Assembly: GCA_946482545.1 (NCBI GenBank)
Contig: CAMLRX010000049.1
Coordinates: 1 to 32,973 of the forward strand
DNA length: 32,973 nt
Source: an uncultured Flavihumibacter sp.
GTDB lineage: Bacteria > Bacteroidota > Bacteroidia > Chitinophagales > Chitinophagaceae
Direction of reading: 5' to 3'
Below, piece by piece: positions 1-8,247 of the stretch. Below the pieces are notes generated by a model. The model was not told the origin of the DNA and searched no databases. It worked only from the letters and a program-made list of their open reading frames with translations. Every line of letters begins with the position of its first letter. The first letter of the stretch is position 1. Both the position numbers and the translations under genes were made by a program.

Positions 1-180
1 ACGCAAGGGAGCAAGGACGCAAGGGATGTTGAATTAAAGTCGGCTTGATTGCTTTTAATCAGCTTTCGAAAATATTTCAAATTGGTAATCGGTAATATGA
101 GCGTATTTAGCCTTTTATTATTTTGATTGTTAAATACAAACAAGGCTTTGCGTCCTTGCTCCTCCGCGTCTTTGCGTGGT
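1..180. repeat. Inverted intergenic repeat of the 'CGCAAGGACGCAA' kind
   Basis: The first 25 bases are built from repeated CGCAAGG/GCAAGGACGC units. Around 146-180 the reverse complement of the same units occurs (TTGCGTCCTTGCTCC and on through a GCGTCTTTGCGTGG tail). A 15-base core, GGAGCAAGGACGCAA, is shared exactly in inverted orientation, with about 120 bp of AT-rich DNA between the arms. Such motifs are, from general knowledge, dispersed in many copies between genes of Bacteroidota. The pair sits just beyond the 3' end of the minus-strand gene ending at 202. No coding sequence is seen in 1-201. The left arm may extend beyond the window edge. Confidence 0.6.
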
Positions 181-201
181 CCGATGCACGCACACGAACG
201 C

Positions 202-1233
202 TTATTTGTCCGCCATTTTCAGCACCGCAACCTTTCCATTCCCTGCCAGAAACACAGCCTTACCATTCTTAGCCTTTAAACACACATGATACCCTTCTTT
301 GGTAACAAGTGCAAAATGCTTTCCCCCATCAACAGAAACATCCACGCCGGAAGTGCCGCAGGCAATAATCTTCTTATCCCCGAAATATTCCACGCAGGAG
401 CGGTATCCGTGCGGTGGCGTTACGGGCGTTTGCCAGGTTTTACCGAGGTCTGTGGTGTACACGCAGTTTCCTGCGCTAACCGTATCCCGCATAAAATCTC
501 CACCAACAACAATCAGTTCAGTGCTTTTCTTTCTTTTTTTGGGTGTTTTCACCGCTACCGAATTGGCGCCGGATGTTTGGGTACCTTTCATAATAGGCAA
601 TGGAATCCTTTGATCACGGATGTAGATATGTGAAGATAATCCTCCCGTTACCATCACCGCTTCATCCAGGTCGAGGGGACGTACATTGGTGCCACTGGAC
701 GCGAACATGGCTTCACCGCTATCGGCTAAGGGACGGTGTTCTAACGGAATATCTTTCCAGGTTTTTCCCCCGTCGAAGCTGCGGGTCACAAACAGTTTTC
801 CTTTGATAGGATCACCTGCGGCGATGCCGGAATTGATGTTCCAGAAGGCCATCGCATCCATAAACATGGCCGTGTCCCGGTTTTCATAGACCAGTTTCCA
901 GGTGCCGCCGCCGTTGTGCGTCCGGAGAATGTAACCTGGGCTTCCAATGCCCATAATCACTGCGTTTTGCGCGTCGAACGCTTCAATATCCCTGAACTCC
1001 ACTTTCTCATAGCCTTCCACCGTATACCAGTTCCAGCTGGTGCCGCCGTCAACGGAACGACCCACCGTGCCACGGGAACCGCTGACCCATACCGTGTTGT
1101 CATCTACAACACTGAGTCCACGGAAGCTTACACCTTTCTTTGTTACAAGTGTGTCAACCCTGTAAGCCGGTTGCTGGGCGCTTACACAAAGCGGGAAAAA
1201 CAACAGCAGCAGATAAAAAATTTTGTAATTCAT
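202..1233 (-). CDS. Exported BNR/YCF48-like beta-propeller protein
   Basis: The 343-aa product begins with a Sec signal peptide (charged start, LLLLFFPLCVSA core, cleavage likely before QQ). The rest contains repeated blade motifs of the BNR/Asp-box kind: S-x-D-G-G-x-S/T-W appears near residues 59-68, 107-112 (NGGGTWK), 152-159 (FDGGKTWK), near 270 (DLGKTW) and near 304. This is the pattern of YCF48/photosystem II assembly factor-like proteins, often labelled 'oxidoreductase' in Bacteroidota without experimental support. It is predicted to be periplasmic or surface-exposed; no catalytic residues are recognisable. ATG start at 1233. It is divergent from tcdA across 58 bp that must hold both promoters. 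Function beyond the fold is not known. Confidence 0.85.
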   Translation of the reverse strand: MNYKIFYLLLLFFPLCVSAQQPAYRVDTLVTKKGVSFRGLSVVDDNTVWVSGSRGTVGRSVDGGTSWNWYTVEGYEKVEFRDIEAFDAQNAVIMGIGSPGYILRTHNGGGTWKLVYENRDTAMFMDAMAFWNINSGIAAGDPIKGKLFVTRSFDGGKTWKDIPLEHRPLADSGEAMFASSGTNVRPLDLDEAVMVTGGLSSHIYIRDQRIPLPIMKGTQTSGANSVAVKTPKKRKKSTELIVVGGDFMRDTVSAGNCVYTTDLGKTWQTPVTPPHGYRSCVEYFGDKKIIACGTSGVDVSVDGGKHFALVTKEGYHVCLKAKNGKAVFLAGNGKVAVLKMADK

Positions 1234-1291
1234 GCGGTGGTTTTCAAATTTGCATGAAAATTAAGCAAACACGATTAAACGAAGCGCGGAA

Positions 1292-2026
1292 ATGATCCCT
1301 TATTGGTTAAGCAGAACTGAATTATTACTGGGAGCGGAAACAGTGGGCCAGATGATGGAACAACACGTATTGGTGGTGGGCCTCGGTGGCGTGGGCGGTA
1401 TATGCGCGGAAATGATCGCAAGGGGAGGCGTAAGCAGAATGACCATCGTGGATGCCGATGTGGTGGAGCTTTCCAATTGCAACCGCCAGATACCTGCCCT
1501 GCATTCCAATGAAGGAAGAAAAAAGGCGGAAGTGATGGCGGAGCGACTGAAAGACATCAATCCAAATATCCAACTCCGGGTGTTGCCCATGTTCCTGGAT
1601 GGTGAAAAAACGGAGGAACTTTTCAGGCACAATCATTATGATTACGCGGTGGATTGTATCGATACATTATCAGCCAAAGTAGCATTTCTGAAGACTTGTC
1701 TCGCACACCAGGTACCAGTGGTTTCCTCACTTGGCGCCGGCGGGAAAGTAGATCCATCACAGGTACAGGTAGCCGATATCAGCAAAACCCATCAATGTAA
1801 ACTGGCCCAGGCGGTCAGGAAAAAACTGCACGAATCAGGTATTTACACCGGTTTCAAAGCTGTTTTTTCACCGGAGCAGGTGGATCAGTCAAGAGTAATC
1901 GTTTCCGAAAAAGCCTTTCCGAAGAAATCGCTCATCGGAACAATCTCTTATATGCCCGCAATATTCGGCTGTGTGTGCGCCAGTGTGGTACTCAGAGACA
2001 TCATGAAGCCTTCAGCTACAAAATGA
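1292..2026 (+). CDS. tcdA: tRNA threonylcarbamoyladenosine dehydratase TcdA
   Basis: This 244-aa protein belongs to the ThiF/MoeB/E1-like family. The nucleotide-binding glycine loop GLGGVGG is at residues 30-36. It is followed by DADVVELSNCNRQ (residues 54-66), with the Arg and Asn that contact ATP in this family, and by DCIDTLSAK near 121-129. The length fits TcdA (CsdL/YgdL), which cyclises t6A at position 37 of ANN-decoding tRNAs to ct6A using ATP. MoeB and ThiF carry zinc-binding CxxC pairs, which are absent here, supporting TcdA. It is a cytoplasmic enzyme and a single-gene unit, divergent from the BNR gene and separated by 160 bp from the GAF gene. TcdA is the best of the ThiF-family options. 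Confidence 0.88.
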   Translation: MIPYWLSRTELLLGAETVGQMMEQHVLVVGLGGVGGICAEMIARGGVSRMTIVDADVVELSNCNRQIPALHSNEGRKKAEVMAERLKDINPNIQLRVLPMFLDGEKTEELFRHNHYDYAVDCIDTLSAKVAFLKTCLAHQVPVVSSLGAGGKVDPSQVQVADISKTHQCKLAQAVRKKLHESGIYTGFKAVFSPEQVDQSRVIVSEKAFPKKSLIGTISYMPAIFGCVCASVVLRDIMKPSATK

Positions 2027-2148
2027 AAACAGGTGTGGCACAGCATTACTTCATCGCCTAGATACTTCACCCTGTCATTACTTACAGGTAATTACTTACT
2101 CCTGAGATAATGTCCTGTTAACAACCGGACAACGAATGCTTTACGGAA

Positions 2149-2156
2149 TATCTTTG
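2149..2156 (+). promoter_or_regulatory. Bacteroidota -7 box (TATCTTTG)
   Basis: TATCTTTG at 2149-2156 matches the Bacteroidota primary sigma factor consensus TAnnTTTG exactly. It places transcription start near 2163, about 24 bases before the ATG at 2187. No good -33 TTTG is visible. The box lies inside a longer reading frame that begins with an ATG at 2136, so it argues for the 2187 start of the GAF gene. A 9-bp direct repeat, ATTACTTAC, occurs at 2077-2085 and 2091-2099, about 50-70 bp upstream. Confidence 0.5.
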
Positions 2157-2186
2157 TCCCGGTCAGTAAGTCCTGATCTCCGTACA

Positions 2187-3386
2187 ATGATAGCGCCGCC
2201 TAAACCATTTAATGAAAAAGAGCGACTGCGGGAACTGAACAAATTCAGTATACTCGACTCAGCTCCTGAACCCGAATTCGACGAACTCGTTGAACTCGCT
2301 TCCCGTATTTGCAAGGCACCTATCTCCATGATCTCTCTGGTGGACGAAGAAAGGCAATGGTTCAAATCGAAGATCGGATTAAGTGTCGATCAAACCGACA
2401 GGAACCTTTCTTTTTGTGGTCATGCTATTTTAAATAATGATGTGATGGTGGTGTCGGATACCGCTTCAGATCAACGTTTTTCAGATAACCCATTTGTTAC
2501 AGATACACCATCCATCCGGTTTTATGCCGGTGCCCCGATTGTATCGAATGGGCACACACTGGGCACCATCTGCATCCTGGATGTTATTCCACGCAATATT
2601 TCTGAAGAAGAGATCAGGACATTAAAAATCCTTGCCGGCCAGGTTAAAAAACTACTGGAATTAAGGTTATCCAATCAGTCGCTTAAACTTCAATTGCAGG
2701 TTGATCAGGTTCAGAAAGAATCCCTTCAGGCCATTGCCAGAACAAACAACCTGCTGATCTCCGTGGTACGCGACAAGGTAGGCAAGACTATTGATGGGCT
2801 TCAACAGAAACTTGAAAACTTCTCAACAAGAGCTTTAAGCAGGGATGCTATTTTTTCCCTTTTTGAAGAAGTCGGAACACAGCTCTCAGGAACATCCGCA
2901 CTCATCAGGAATCTGGCGGAATGGAATGCGTCGCAATCCGGAGTGTTGTCCGTAACGAATGCTACAATTCCGCTGAAAGCGATGGCCCAGCAGGTAAAAG
3001 ATAAGTTACAAAAGGATTTTCCGCAGCTTACGGCCCGCTTCAAAATGCACCTGCCCGAAAATATTACTATTGGTCAGCACCGGACTAAACTGGAGTTCAT
3101 CCTGCGCCAGTTGTTGTTTCAGGTACTGCATACCTGTAAAGATGCGAACATTCACCTTTCCGCTACTTCCGACAATGATTTTGTACTGCTGGTGATTAAT
3201 GTGGACGATGAATCTGCTGCAACGCTCTTGTCGGGCCAGCTTCAGCAGGAAAAGAAAGCAGGTGCCGAGGAAGAATTGCTGGAACTCTTCTTTGTGGAAG
3301 AGATGATCCTCCGGCTGGGAGGAAAGCTTTCTATCGACAGCATTGATGGAATGGGAACGATGATTTCTTTCACTTTTAGAAATTAA
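2187..3386 (+). CDS. GAF-domain protein with degenerate histidine-kinase-like C-terminus
   Basis: The product is 399 aa from the ATG at 2187; an in-frame ATG at 2136 would add 17 residues but lies upstream of the -7 box. Residues 8-155 form a GAF domain close to the N-terminus of the large hybrid kinase at 19633-23949 (shared pattern: ILD, FDEL, ISLVDE.RQW, RFYAGAP, GT.C.LD). Residues about 160-250 follow the dimerisation-helix plan of a histidine kinase, but the H-box position reads VVRDKVGK, with Arg195 where His is expected. The ATPase-like C-terminus keeps only the final GMGTMISF box: the N-box is LLFQVLH (Asn to Gln312) and the DxGxG box is lost. I infer a sensor pseudokinase, perhaps a partner for another kinase. 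It has no transmembrane segment. Confidence 0.75.
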   Translation: MIAPPKPFNEKERLRELNKFSILDSAPEPEFDELVELASRICKAPISMISLVDEERQWFKSKIGLSVDQTDRNLSFCGHAILNNDVMVVSDTASDQRFSDNPFVTDTPSIRFYAGAPIVSNGHTLGTICILDVIPRNISEEEIRTLKILAGQVKKLLELRLSNQSLKLQLQVDQVQKESLQAIARTNNLLISVVRDKVGKTIDGLQQKLENFSTRALSRDAIFSLFEEVGTQLSGTSALIRNLAEWNASQSGVLSVTNATIPLKAMAQQVKDKLQKDFPQLTARFKMHLPENITIGQHRTKLEFILRQLLFQVLHTCKDANIHLSATSDNDFVLLVINVDDESAATLLSGQLQQEKKAGAEEELLELFFVEEMILRLGGKLSIDSIDGMGTMISFTFRN

Positions 3387-3392
3387 TCCTGG

Positions 3393-4298
3393 TCAGAAGT
3401 CAATTACAGCATACGCCAGGTCGTTCAGGTAGGGGCCACCGGGGTGATGCGCGGTATAATCGAGGTTCATCCAGTACTCTCCGTTAAACTCTCTATAGTG
3501 CAGTCCCTTCGATATCTGATCTGCGAACAGGTGCAATACAGCCTGTTTTACCTTCTCGAATTCTGCTTTGTCCCCGCAATATAATTCAGGATACACGTGT
3601 CCCTGCGTAACAATCATGCGTGTTTTAGCGCCAATAGAACGCATCGCTGAAACCATTAGTATGGTATGGTCATCACAGTCTCCCCCCATTCCATTGAGAA
3701 TTGTTTCCCTTGGACCCGCAAAATATTCATCGCGCTGAGCATCTGAAACATACTTGAAGCTCTCATTTACTACTTTGAACAGCGAAAGCCACCGCACCAC
3801 AGGTCCGTATTTGGGATGGTATTCATCAAAATTTTCAACTGATGCTTTCACGGCATAGTTTCTTACGAGCGAATCTTTATAATCCACCTTTACCTGCAGG
3901 TCTTTCACCAGAACCTGCGTGGCTGTTTCGAACAATGCAGGCCTTATAGAAAGGTCTCTTTCCTTCAGATTTTTATGCCGCCAGTTATTGGATACAATGT
4001 TCTTGTAATCATGCACCACGTTTCCAAAAGAGTACCCATCCGTAAACTCATTCCAGGTAAGCATACCTGCCAGTACAATAAATCCGGGAATAATGAGGGG
4101 CTTAAATAACCAGGAGATCAGCCGGATAATCAAAGCAGAGATCAGGACGGACAACACCAGGTCCGCATTCCACTTCCCGATCATTACCGGCGGAATGTAC
4201 CGGTTGATAACGGGGGCCAGGGGAATGATCGTAAGTACGGCAACGACATGAATAAAAATATCGCGGACGACCGGGTATTTTTCTTTGGGTTGATCCAT
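3393..4298 (-). CDS. Membrane-anchored transglutaminase-like domain protein
   Basis: The 301-aa product is counted from the ATG at 4298. Upstream in-frame starts (ATG 4373, GTG 4379) would overlap the preceding gene by about 30 bp. Two hydrophobic segments lie at residues 10-30 and 47-80. They are followed by a papain-like transglutaminase core with the family triad: Cys208 in GGDCDDHT, His234 in GHVYPE, and Asp280 in WMNLDYTA. Such domains may be peptidases, amidases or cross-linkers; the substrate is unknown. The catalytic domain probably faces the periplasm, but topology is not proven by sequence. It is convergent with the GAF gene, with stops only 6 bp apart and no obvious terminator. It probably forms an operon with the 88-aa gene at 4345-4611. 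Confidence 0.78.
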   Translation of the reverse strand: MDQPKEKYPVVRDIFIHVVAVLTIIPLAPVINRYIPPVMIGKWNADLVLSVLISALIIRLISWLFKPLIIPGFIVLAGMLTWNEFTDGYSFGNVVHDYKNIVSNNWRHKNLKERDLSIRPALFETATQVLVKDLQVKVDYKDSLVRNYAVKASVENFDEYHPKYGPVVRWLSLFKVVNESFKYVSDAQRDEYFAGPRETILNGMGGDCDDHTILMVSAMRSIGAKTRMIVTQGHVYPELYCGDKAEFEKVKQAVLHLFADQISKGLHYREFNGEYWMNLDYTAHHPGGPYLNDLAYAVIDF

Positions 4299-4344
4299 TA
4301 ACTCATTTACGGAAAAAATTGTACCAAAAAACGCAAACGGATTG

Positions 4345-4611
4345 TTATTCTTCCTCACCCGTATTAAACGCATCTTCACTGTTCACATAAAGTGATTCCC
4401 AGGCCTTCACACTCTTTTCATCCAATAATTCTATAATGTCGAATATCGTGTCCGACTTGCGTTTCCAGGAAGAACTTTCCGTGTCTCCATGGTAAGTAAT
4501 AAACATGCAATGATCCGTTTTCAGATTTACCTGAATCATACTCACTACCGCATCCTGTTTCTCCTGTATCAGGTAGTAACAGCCTTTTTCCAAAAGTTCA
4601 AAATTGTACAT
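4345..4611 (-). CDS. Small unrecognised soluble protein
   Basis: This 88-aa protein starts with an ATG at 4611 and has no signal peptide or membrane segment. It is rich in acidic residues, ends in GEEE, and has alternating strand/helix character (YYLIQEKQDAVVSMIQVN, then FDIIELLDEKSVKAWESLY). I do not recognise the family. Codon use and the close spacing to the transglutaminase-like gene (46 bp to its preferred start, or overlapping if the longer start is used) suggest a real gene co-transcribed with it. The role may be tied to that neighbour, but this is only context. Confidence 0.65.
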   Translation of the reverse strand: MYNFELLEKGCYYLIQEKQDAVVSMIQVNLKTDHCMFITYHGDTESSSWKRKSDTIFDIIELLDEKSVKAWESLYVNSEDAFNTGEEE

Positions 4612-5048
4612 ACACCGCTTATTTAGCTGTTTAGAAAATATGCTCCTAAGAATAAAATGGGTTAATAAGCTGCACTTCGAGCGAAAGTAAACCGCTGTGC
4701 CTGGTGGGTTGGTAAGGCTTCAAAATTAGCCAATTTTTTTATGCGGCAAAATACAGGTTTGGAAGATTTTAACGCAGCAGTTGTAAATTAAGCTGATGAA
4801 AATCATCGTAATTAATTCAAAATCATATAAATATTAAACTTTGCATCACTTTAATTTAACATTGGAAGATTTTAACGGAGTGCTACTTACAGTGAAAACA
4901 CTGATCTTTTTCCGTTAAAAAACCTAGGCAGGACTGCTAAAAATGTTAGTATCTTCGTTGCCGTTTGCTGGAAGTATTGCATAATTTTTCCTGTAAATGC
5001 TTAATAATTACGAATTTGTAGCGCATTCAAAAAAAGGTGAACCAGTAT
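4612..5048 (+). promoter_or_regulatory. Long intergenic leader upstream of parE with direct and inverted repeats
   Basis: This 437-bp gap lies between divergent genes and holds no gene. A 16-bp sequence, TTGGAAGATTTTAACG, occurs exactly at 4759-4774 and 4862-4877, 103 bp apart. The second copy runs into a perfect 10-bp inverted repeat, TTTTAACGGA (4870-4879) with TCCGTTAAAA (4911-4920). Between those arms is a small hairpin, CAGTG-AAAA-CACTG (4890-4903). The block TTTTAACG is therefore present three times, twice forward and once inverted. TATCTTCG at 4950-4957 is one base from the TAnnTTTG -7 consensus and is the best promoter candidate for parE. The arrangement suggests operators or a structured leader; the regulator is unknown. 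Confidence 0.5.
5035..5040 (+). promoter_or_regulatory. Shine-Dalgarno AGGTGA that decides the parE start
   Basis: AGGTGA ends 8 bases before the ATG at 5049. The same bases include an in-frame GTG at 5037 that would give a product four residues longer. The good spacing to the ATG makes 5049 the preferred start. Clear Shine-Dalgarno sites are uncommon among the other genes of this window. Confidence 0.55.
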
Positions 5049-6938
5049 ATGGCAGAAAAAAACACATCGAATTACACGGAAGATTCCATTAAAAGTCTGG
5101 ACTGGCGCGAACACATTCGTTTGCGACCTGGAATGTATATCGGAAAACTGGGAGATGGTTCCAGTCCCGATGATGGCATCTATGTGCTCGTAAAAGAGGT
5201 GATCGATAACTGTATCGATGAACACATGATGGGATTTGGGAAACAAGTGGAGATCACGATTGAAAATAAGACTGTTACCATACGCGATTATGGAAGAGGA
5301 ATTCCGCTGGGAAAACTGGTGGATGTGGTGAGTAAAATCAATACCGGAGCGAAATACGATAGTAAAGCATTCCAGAAAAGTGTTGGACTGAACGGTGTGG
5401 GTACCAAAGCGGTGAATGCACTCAGCAATTACTTTATGGTGCAGAGTTTCAGGGATGGCAAAACAAGGGTTGCGGAATTCGAGAAAGGGGTACTTATTAA
5501 AGAGCATAAAGAGACCACTACGAAAGAAGAGAATGGCACATTGGTCAGCTTTGTTCCTGACGATACGATTTTCAGGCATTTTCATTTTATCCATGAATAC
5601 CTGGACAAACAAATATGGAACTATTGCTTTCTGAATGCAGGACTGGTCCTGAGTTTCAACGGTAAAAAATACGTGAGCCGGAACGGCCTGCTGGATTTGC
5701 TTACAAGGAATACCAACCCGGACGAACTGCGGTACCCGATCATTCACCTGAAAGGAGAGGACATAGAAGTGGCCATTACCCACAACAATGATTACGGGGA
5801 AGATATTTACTCCTTTGTGAACGGCCAGTTTACTACCCAGGGCGGTACACACCAACAGGCGTTCAGGGAATCGTTCGTGAAAACGGTGCGCGAGTTCTTT
5901 AAAAAAGATTATGAACCCTCGGATATCAGGGGAAGCATCTGTGCGGCTGTAGCGGTTCGGGTGCAGGAGCCGGTTTTTGAGTCACAGACCAAAACAAAAC
6001 TGGGCTCACTGAATGTGGCTGAAGGCGGGCAAAGCATGAAGAATTTTGTTGGAGAGTTCCTCGCCAAACATTTGGATGATTACCTGCACAAAAATCCCAC
6101 CGTAGCAGAAGCGTTGAAAAAGAGGATCGAACAAAGCGAGCGCGAAAGAAAGGAGCTTAGCGGTATACGCAAGCTGGCAAATGAAAGGGCCAAAAAAGCG
6201 AACCTCCACAATAAAAAATTGCGGGATTGCAGGTACCATCTTAATGATGAGGCTCCCGCAAAGAATAAAGAAGAATTTGAACAAAAGAAACTGGAAAGTA
6301 CCATCTTTATTACGGAAGGGGATTCGGCAAGCGGCTCCATTACAAAGGCCAGAAACGTAGAACTGCAGGCCGTTTTCAGTTTGCGCGGAAAGCCATTGAA
6401 CTGCTTCGGACTTACTAAGAAAGTAGTATATGAGAACGAGGAATTCAACCTCCTTCAACACGCGCTGAACATCGAAGCCGGTATAGACGAATTGCGGTAC
6501 AATAATATTGTAATCGCTACCGATGCTGATGTGGATGGGATGCATATCCGGTTACTGCTGATGACCTTCTTCCTGCAATTTTTCCCGGATCTTGTTAAAA
6601 ACGGACACGTTTACATCCTGGAAACGCCTTTGTTCAGGGTCAGGAACAAACAGGAAACCATCTATTGTTATGATGAAAGCGAGAAACAGGCTGCTGTAAA
6701 GAAACTCGGTGGCAAACCTGAGATCACGCGGTTCAAAGGTTTGGGTGAAATCTCTCCCGATGAGTTCGGAAGATTTATAGGTGAAGATATCCGTCTTCAA
6801 CCAGTGATGGTGATGCCGGAGACGCATATCACACAACTCCTTGAATACTTTATGGGGAAAAATACCCCGCAACGGCAGGAGTTTATTATAGACAACCTGA
6901 AAGTAGAATTGGATATCGTGAACGAAAACCTGAATTAA
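5049..6938 (+). CDS. parE: DNA topoisomerase IV subunit B (ParE type)
   Basis: This 629-aa protein is the ATPase/TOPRIM subunit of a type IIA topoisomerase. The GHKL ATPase motifs are in order: Glu50 as general base and Asn54 in [11 protein letters not shown], Asp80 in [10 protein letters not shown], and the [13 protein letters not shown] lid at 113-125. The TOPRIM metal site is Glu423 in TEGDSASG and Asp492/494/496 in [10 protein letters not shown]-terminal GyrB/ParE motif ([13 protein letters not shown]) follows. Length and the paired parC-like gene 5.4 kb downstream fit topoisomerase IV, which separates replicated chromosomes, rather than gyrase. It is the first gene of a co-directional run continuing through the DUF1835 gene 9 bp downstream. 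Confidence 0.92.
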   Translation: MAEKNTSNYTEDSIKSLDWREHIRLRPGMYIGKLGDGSSPDDGIYVLVKEVIDNCIDEHMMGFGKQVEITIENKTVTIRDYGRGIPLGKLVDVVSKINTGAKYDSKAFQKSVGLNGVGTKAVNALSNYFMVQSFRDGKTRVAEFEKGVLIKEHKETTTKEENGTLVSFVPDDTIFRHFHFIHEYLDKQIWNYCFLNAGLVLSFNGKKYVSRNGLLDLLTRNTNPDELRYPIIHLKGEDIEVAITHNNDYGEDIYSFVNGQFTTQGGTHQQAFRESFVKTVREFFKKDYEPSDIRGSICAAVAVRVQEPVFESQTKTKLGSLNVAEGGQSMKNFVGEFLAKHLDDYLHKNPTVAEALKKRIEQSERERKELSGIRKLANERAKKANLHNKKLRDCRYHLNDEAPAKNKEEFEQKKLESTIFITEGDSASGSITKARNVELQAVFSLRGKPLNCFGLTKKVVYENEEFNLLQHALNIEAGIDELRYNNIVIATDADVDGMHIRLLLMTFFLQFFPDLVKNGHVYILETPLFRVRNKQETIYCYDESEKQAAVKKLGGKPEITRFKGLGEISPDEFGRFIGEDIRLQPVMVMPETHITQLLEYFMGKNTPQRQEFIIDNLKVELDIVNENLN

Positions 6939-6947
6939 GCGATTGAA

Positions 6948-7799
6948 ATGATTCATATAGTTTTTAATGAGGCAGATGTGGCCATCCTGGAAAAAGCGAT
7001 TGAGATCAATGAGGACCTGGAAGGGCAAGTGGTTCAAATAAAAGACGATTATGCAGTTGGGCCATTACTGAATGGGTACCTGGGAGAAGGTCGCGCGCTG
7101 CGCAATGAATGGTGGAAAACATTACTGACCGGTACTGAGTATGAGGGAAAAGCGGAATCCGGGGAAGTCGACGACTTCAAAACCGTGGCCGAATTGTCCG
7201 GTACCATGAGCCGGGACGAAAACGAAAAGATCTGGATATGGATGGCCCAGAACCAGCATGACGTATGCGGGTATTACTGGTTGCTCCATTTTCTGAAACA
7301 ATTCCAGGGACGGGTATTCGTATTGTACCTGAATAACCTGCCATTTATTAATGAAAAGGGAGGAATATTTTATCCTTCATGGATCAGTGAAATTCCCGTT
7401 TCGGAATTCAGGAAAGCGAAAAAACTTGCCCGGGTGATCACCCCAAGCGAATTGGAAGTTGATCCTGATGAATGGAAAAAACTTTCAGAAGAAAATGGGT
7501 TGGTGCGCATACTGGAAGGCGGCAAAAAAATCGTGACCAAAGAAGCGGATTTTTACGACAAAGACATTCTTTCGAACTGCACCTCTGATTGGCAAAAAGC
7601 GCAACGGGTGATCAACAATACCCTGAACAGGATGAAAATTAAAACCGGGGACGTTTTCCTCGGATGGCGGTTGAAAGAACTTGCCGGCAACGGAAAACTT
7701 GAGGTGAATGGCGATATGGGCAGGCCCTGGAAGGAATTTGAGGTGAAACTTCCGGGAAGCGGCGGCGGTAATGCAAATGAGCAGGAGGCAGGGGGATAA
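6948..7799 (+). CDS. DUF1835 domain-containing protein
   Basis: This 283-aa cytoplasmic protein begins MIHIVFNEADVAILEKA and continues with VVQIKDDYAVGPL, the N-terminal pattern of DUF1835. The second half (GLVRILEGGKKIVTKEADFYD, with helix-rich flanks) fits the DUF3658 partner domain that often follows it. The last residues, GSGGGNANEQEAGG, are low complexity. No catalytic motif is known for the family and I assign no function. The start codon is 9 bp after the parE stop, so it is almost certainly co-transcribed with parE. Confidence 0.82.
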   Translation: MIHIVFNEADVAILEKAIEINEDLEGQVVQIKDDYAVGPLLNGYLGEGRALRNEWWKTLLTGTEYEGKAESGEVDDFKTVAELSGTMSRDENEKIWIWMAQNQHDVCGYYWLLHFLKQFQGRVFVLYLNNLPFINEKGGIFYPSWISEIPVSEFRKAKKLARVITPSELEVDPDEWKKLSEENGLVRILEGGKKIVTKEADFYDKDILSNCTSDWQKAQRVINNTLNRMKIKTGDVFLGWRLKELAGNGKLEVNGDMGRPWKEFEVKLPGSGGGNANEQEAGG

Positions 7800-7850
7800 A
7801 TTCAATTTTCACAATTGTAACTATACGTTATAAACCAAGCCACAATCAGA

Positions 7851-8240
7851 ATGAAACTGCTGGGCATCCACCACATCGCTATACTGACGGACGATTACGA
7901 AACAAGTAAAAAGTTTTACACGGAACTGCTTGGCTTTAAGGTGGTGGCGGAAACTTACAGGGAAACCAGGGATTCCTGGAAACTGGACCTTGCTTTGGAT
8001 GACCGGTACATGATTGAACTTTTTTCTTTTCCGGATTTCCGGGAAAGAGCTTCCTTCCCGGAAGCGAAAGGTTTGCGTCATCTGGCGTTTTCCGTGGAAG
8101 ATGTGACGGAAGCAAGGTCTTTCCTGCTGGCAAATGGCGTAGAAAAAGTGGAAGAAATAAGAGTGGATGAATTGACAGGTAAGAAGTTCCTGTTCTTTTA
8201 CGACCCCAACGGTCAACCACTGGAATTATACGAAACCTGA
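7851..8240 (+). CDS. VOC-family (glyoxalase-like) metalloprotein, YaeR/SMU1112c type
   Basis: This 129-aa protein has two beta-alpha-beta-beta-beta modules of the vicinal oxygen chelate fold. The four metal ligands of this subfamily are present: His8 (IHHIAI), Glu56 (MIELF), His77 (LRHLAF) and Glu125 (PLELYE). The complete FYTELLGF and FFYDPNGQPLELYE signatures match the YaeR/SMU1112c type, whose reaction is not established. It sits 51 bp after the DUF1835 gene and only 7 bp before the adenylation gene, so it probably belongs to the same transcript as the Dlt-like cassette. Whether it works in that pathway is unknown. Confidence 0.85.
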   Translation: MKLLGIHHIAILTDDYETSKKFYTELLGFKVVAETYRETRDSWKLDLALDDRYMIELFSFPDFRERASFPEAKGLRHLAFSVEDVTEARSFLLANGVEKVEEIRVDELTGKKFLFFYDPNGQPLELYET

Positions 8241-8247
8241 CACCAAG

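Noticed and set aside
2072..2090. CCTGT/ACAGG hairpin after tcdA as a terminator
   Set aside because: The stem is only 5 bp and no T run follows.
5001..5855. 284-aa open frame on the minus strand overlapping parE
   Set aside because: It lies opposite clear GHKL ATPase motifs of parE, has no recognisable domain and is rich in His, Phe and Ile, as expected of an antisense shadow frame.
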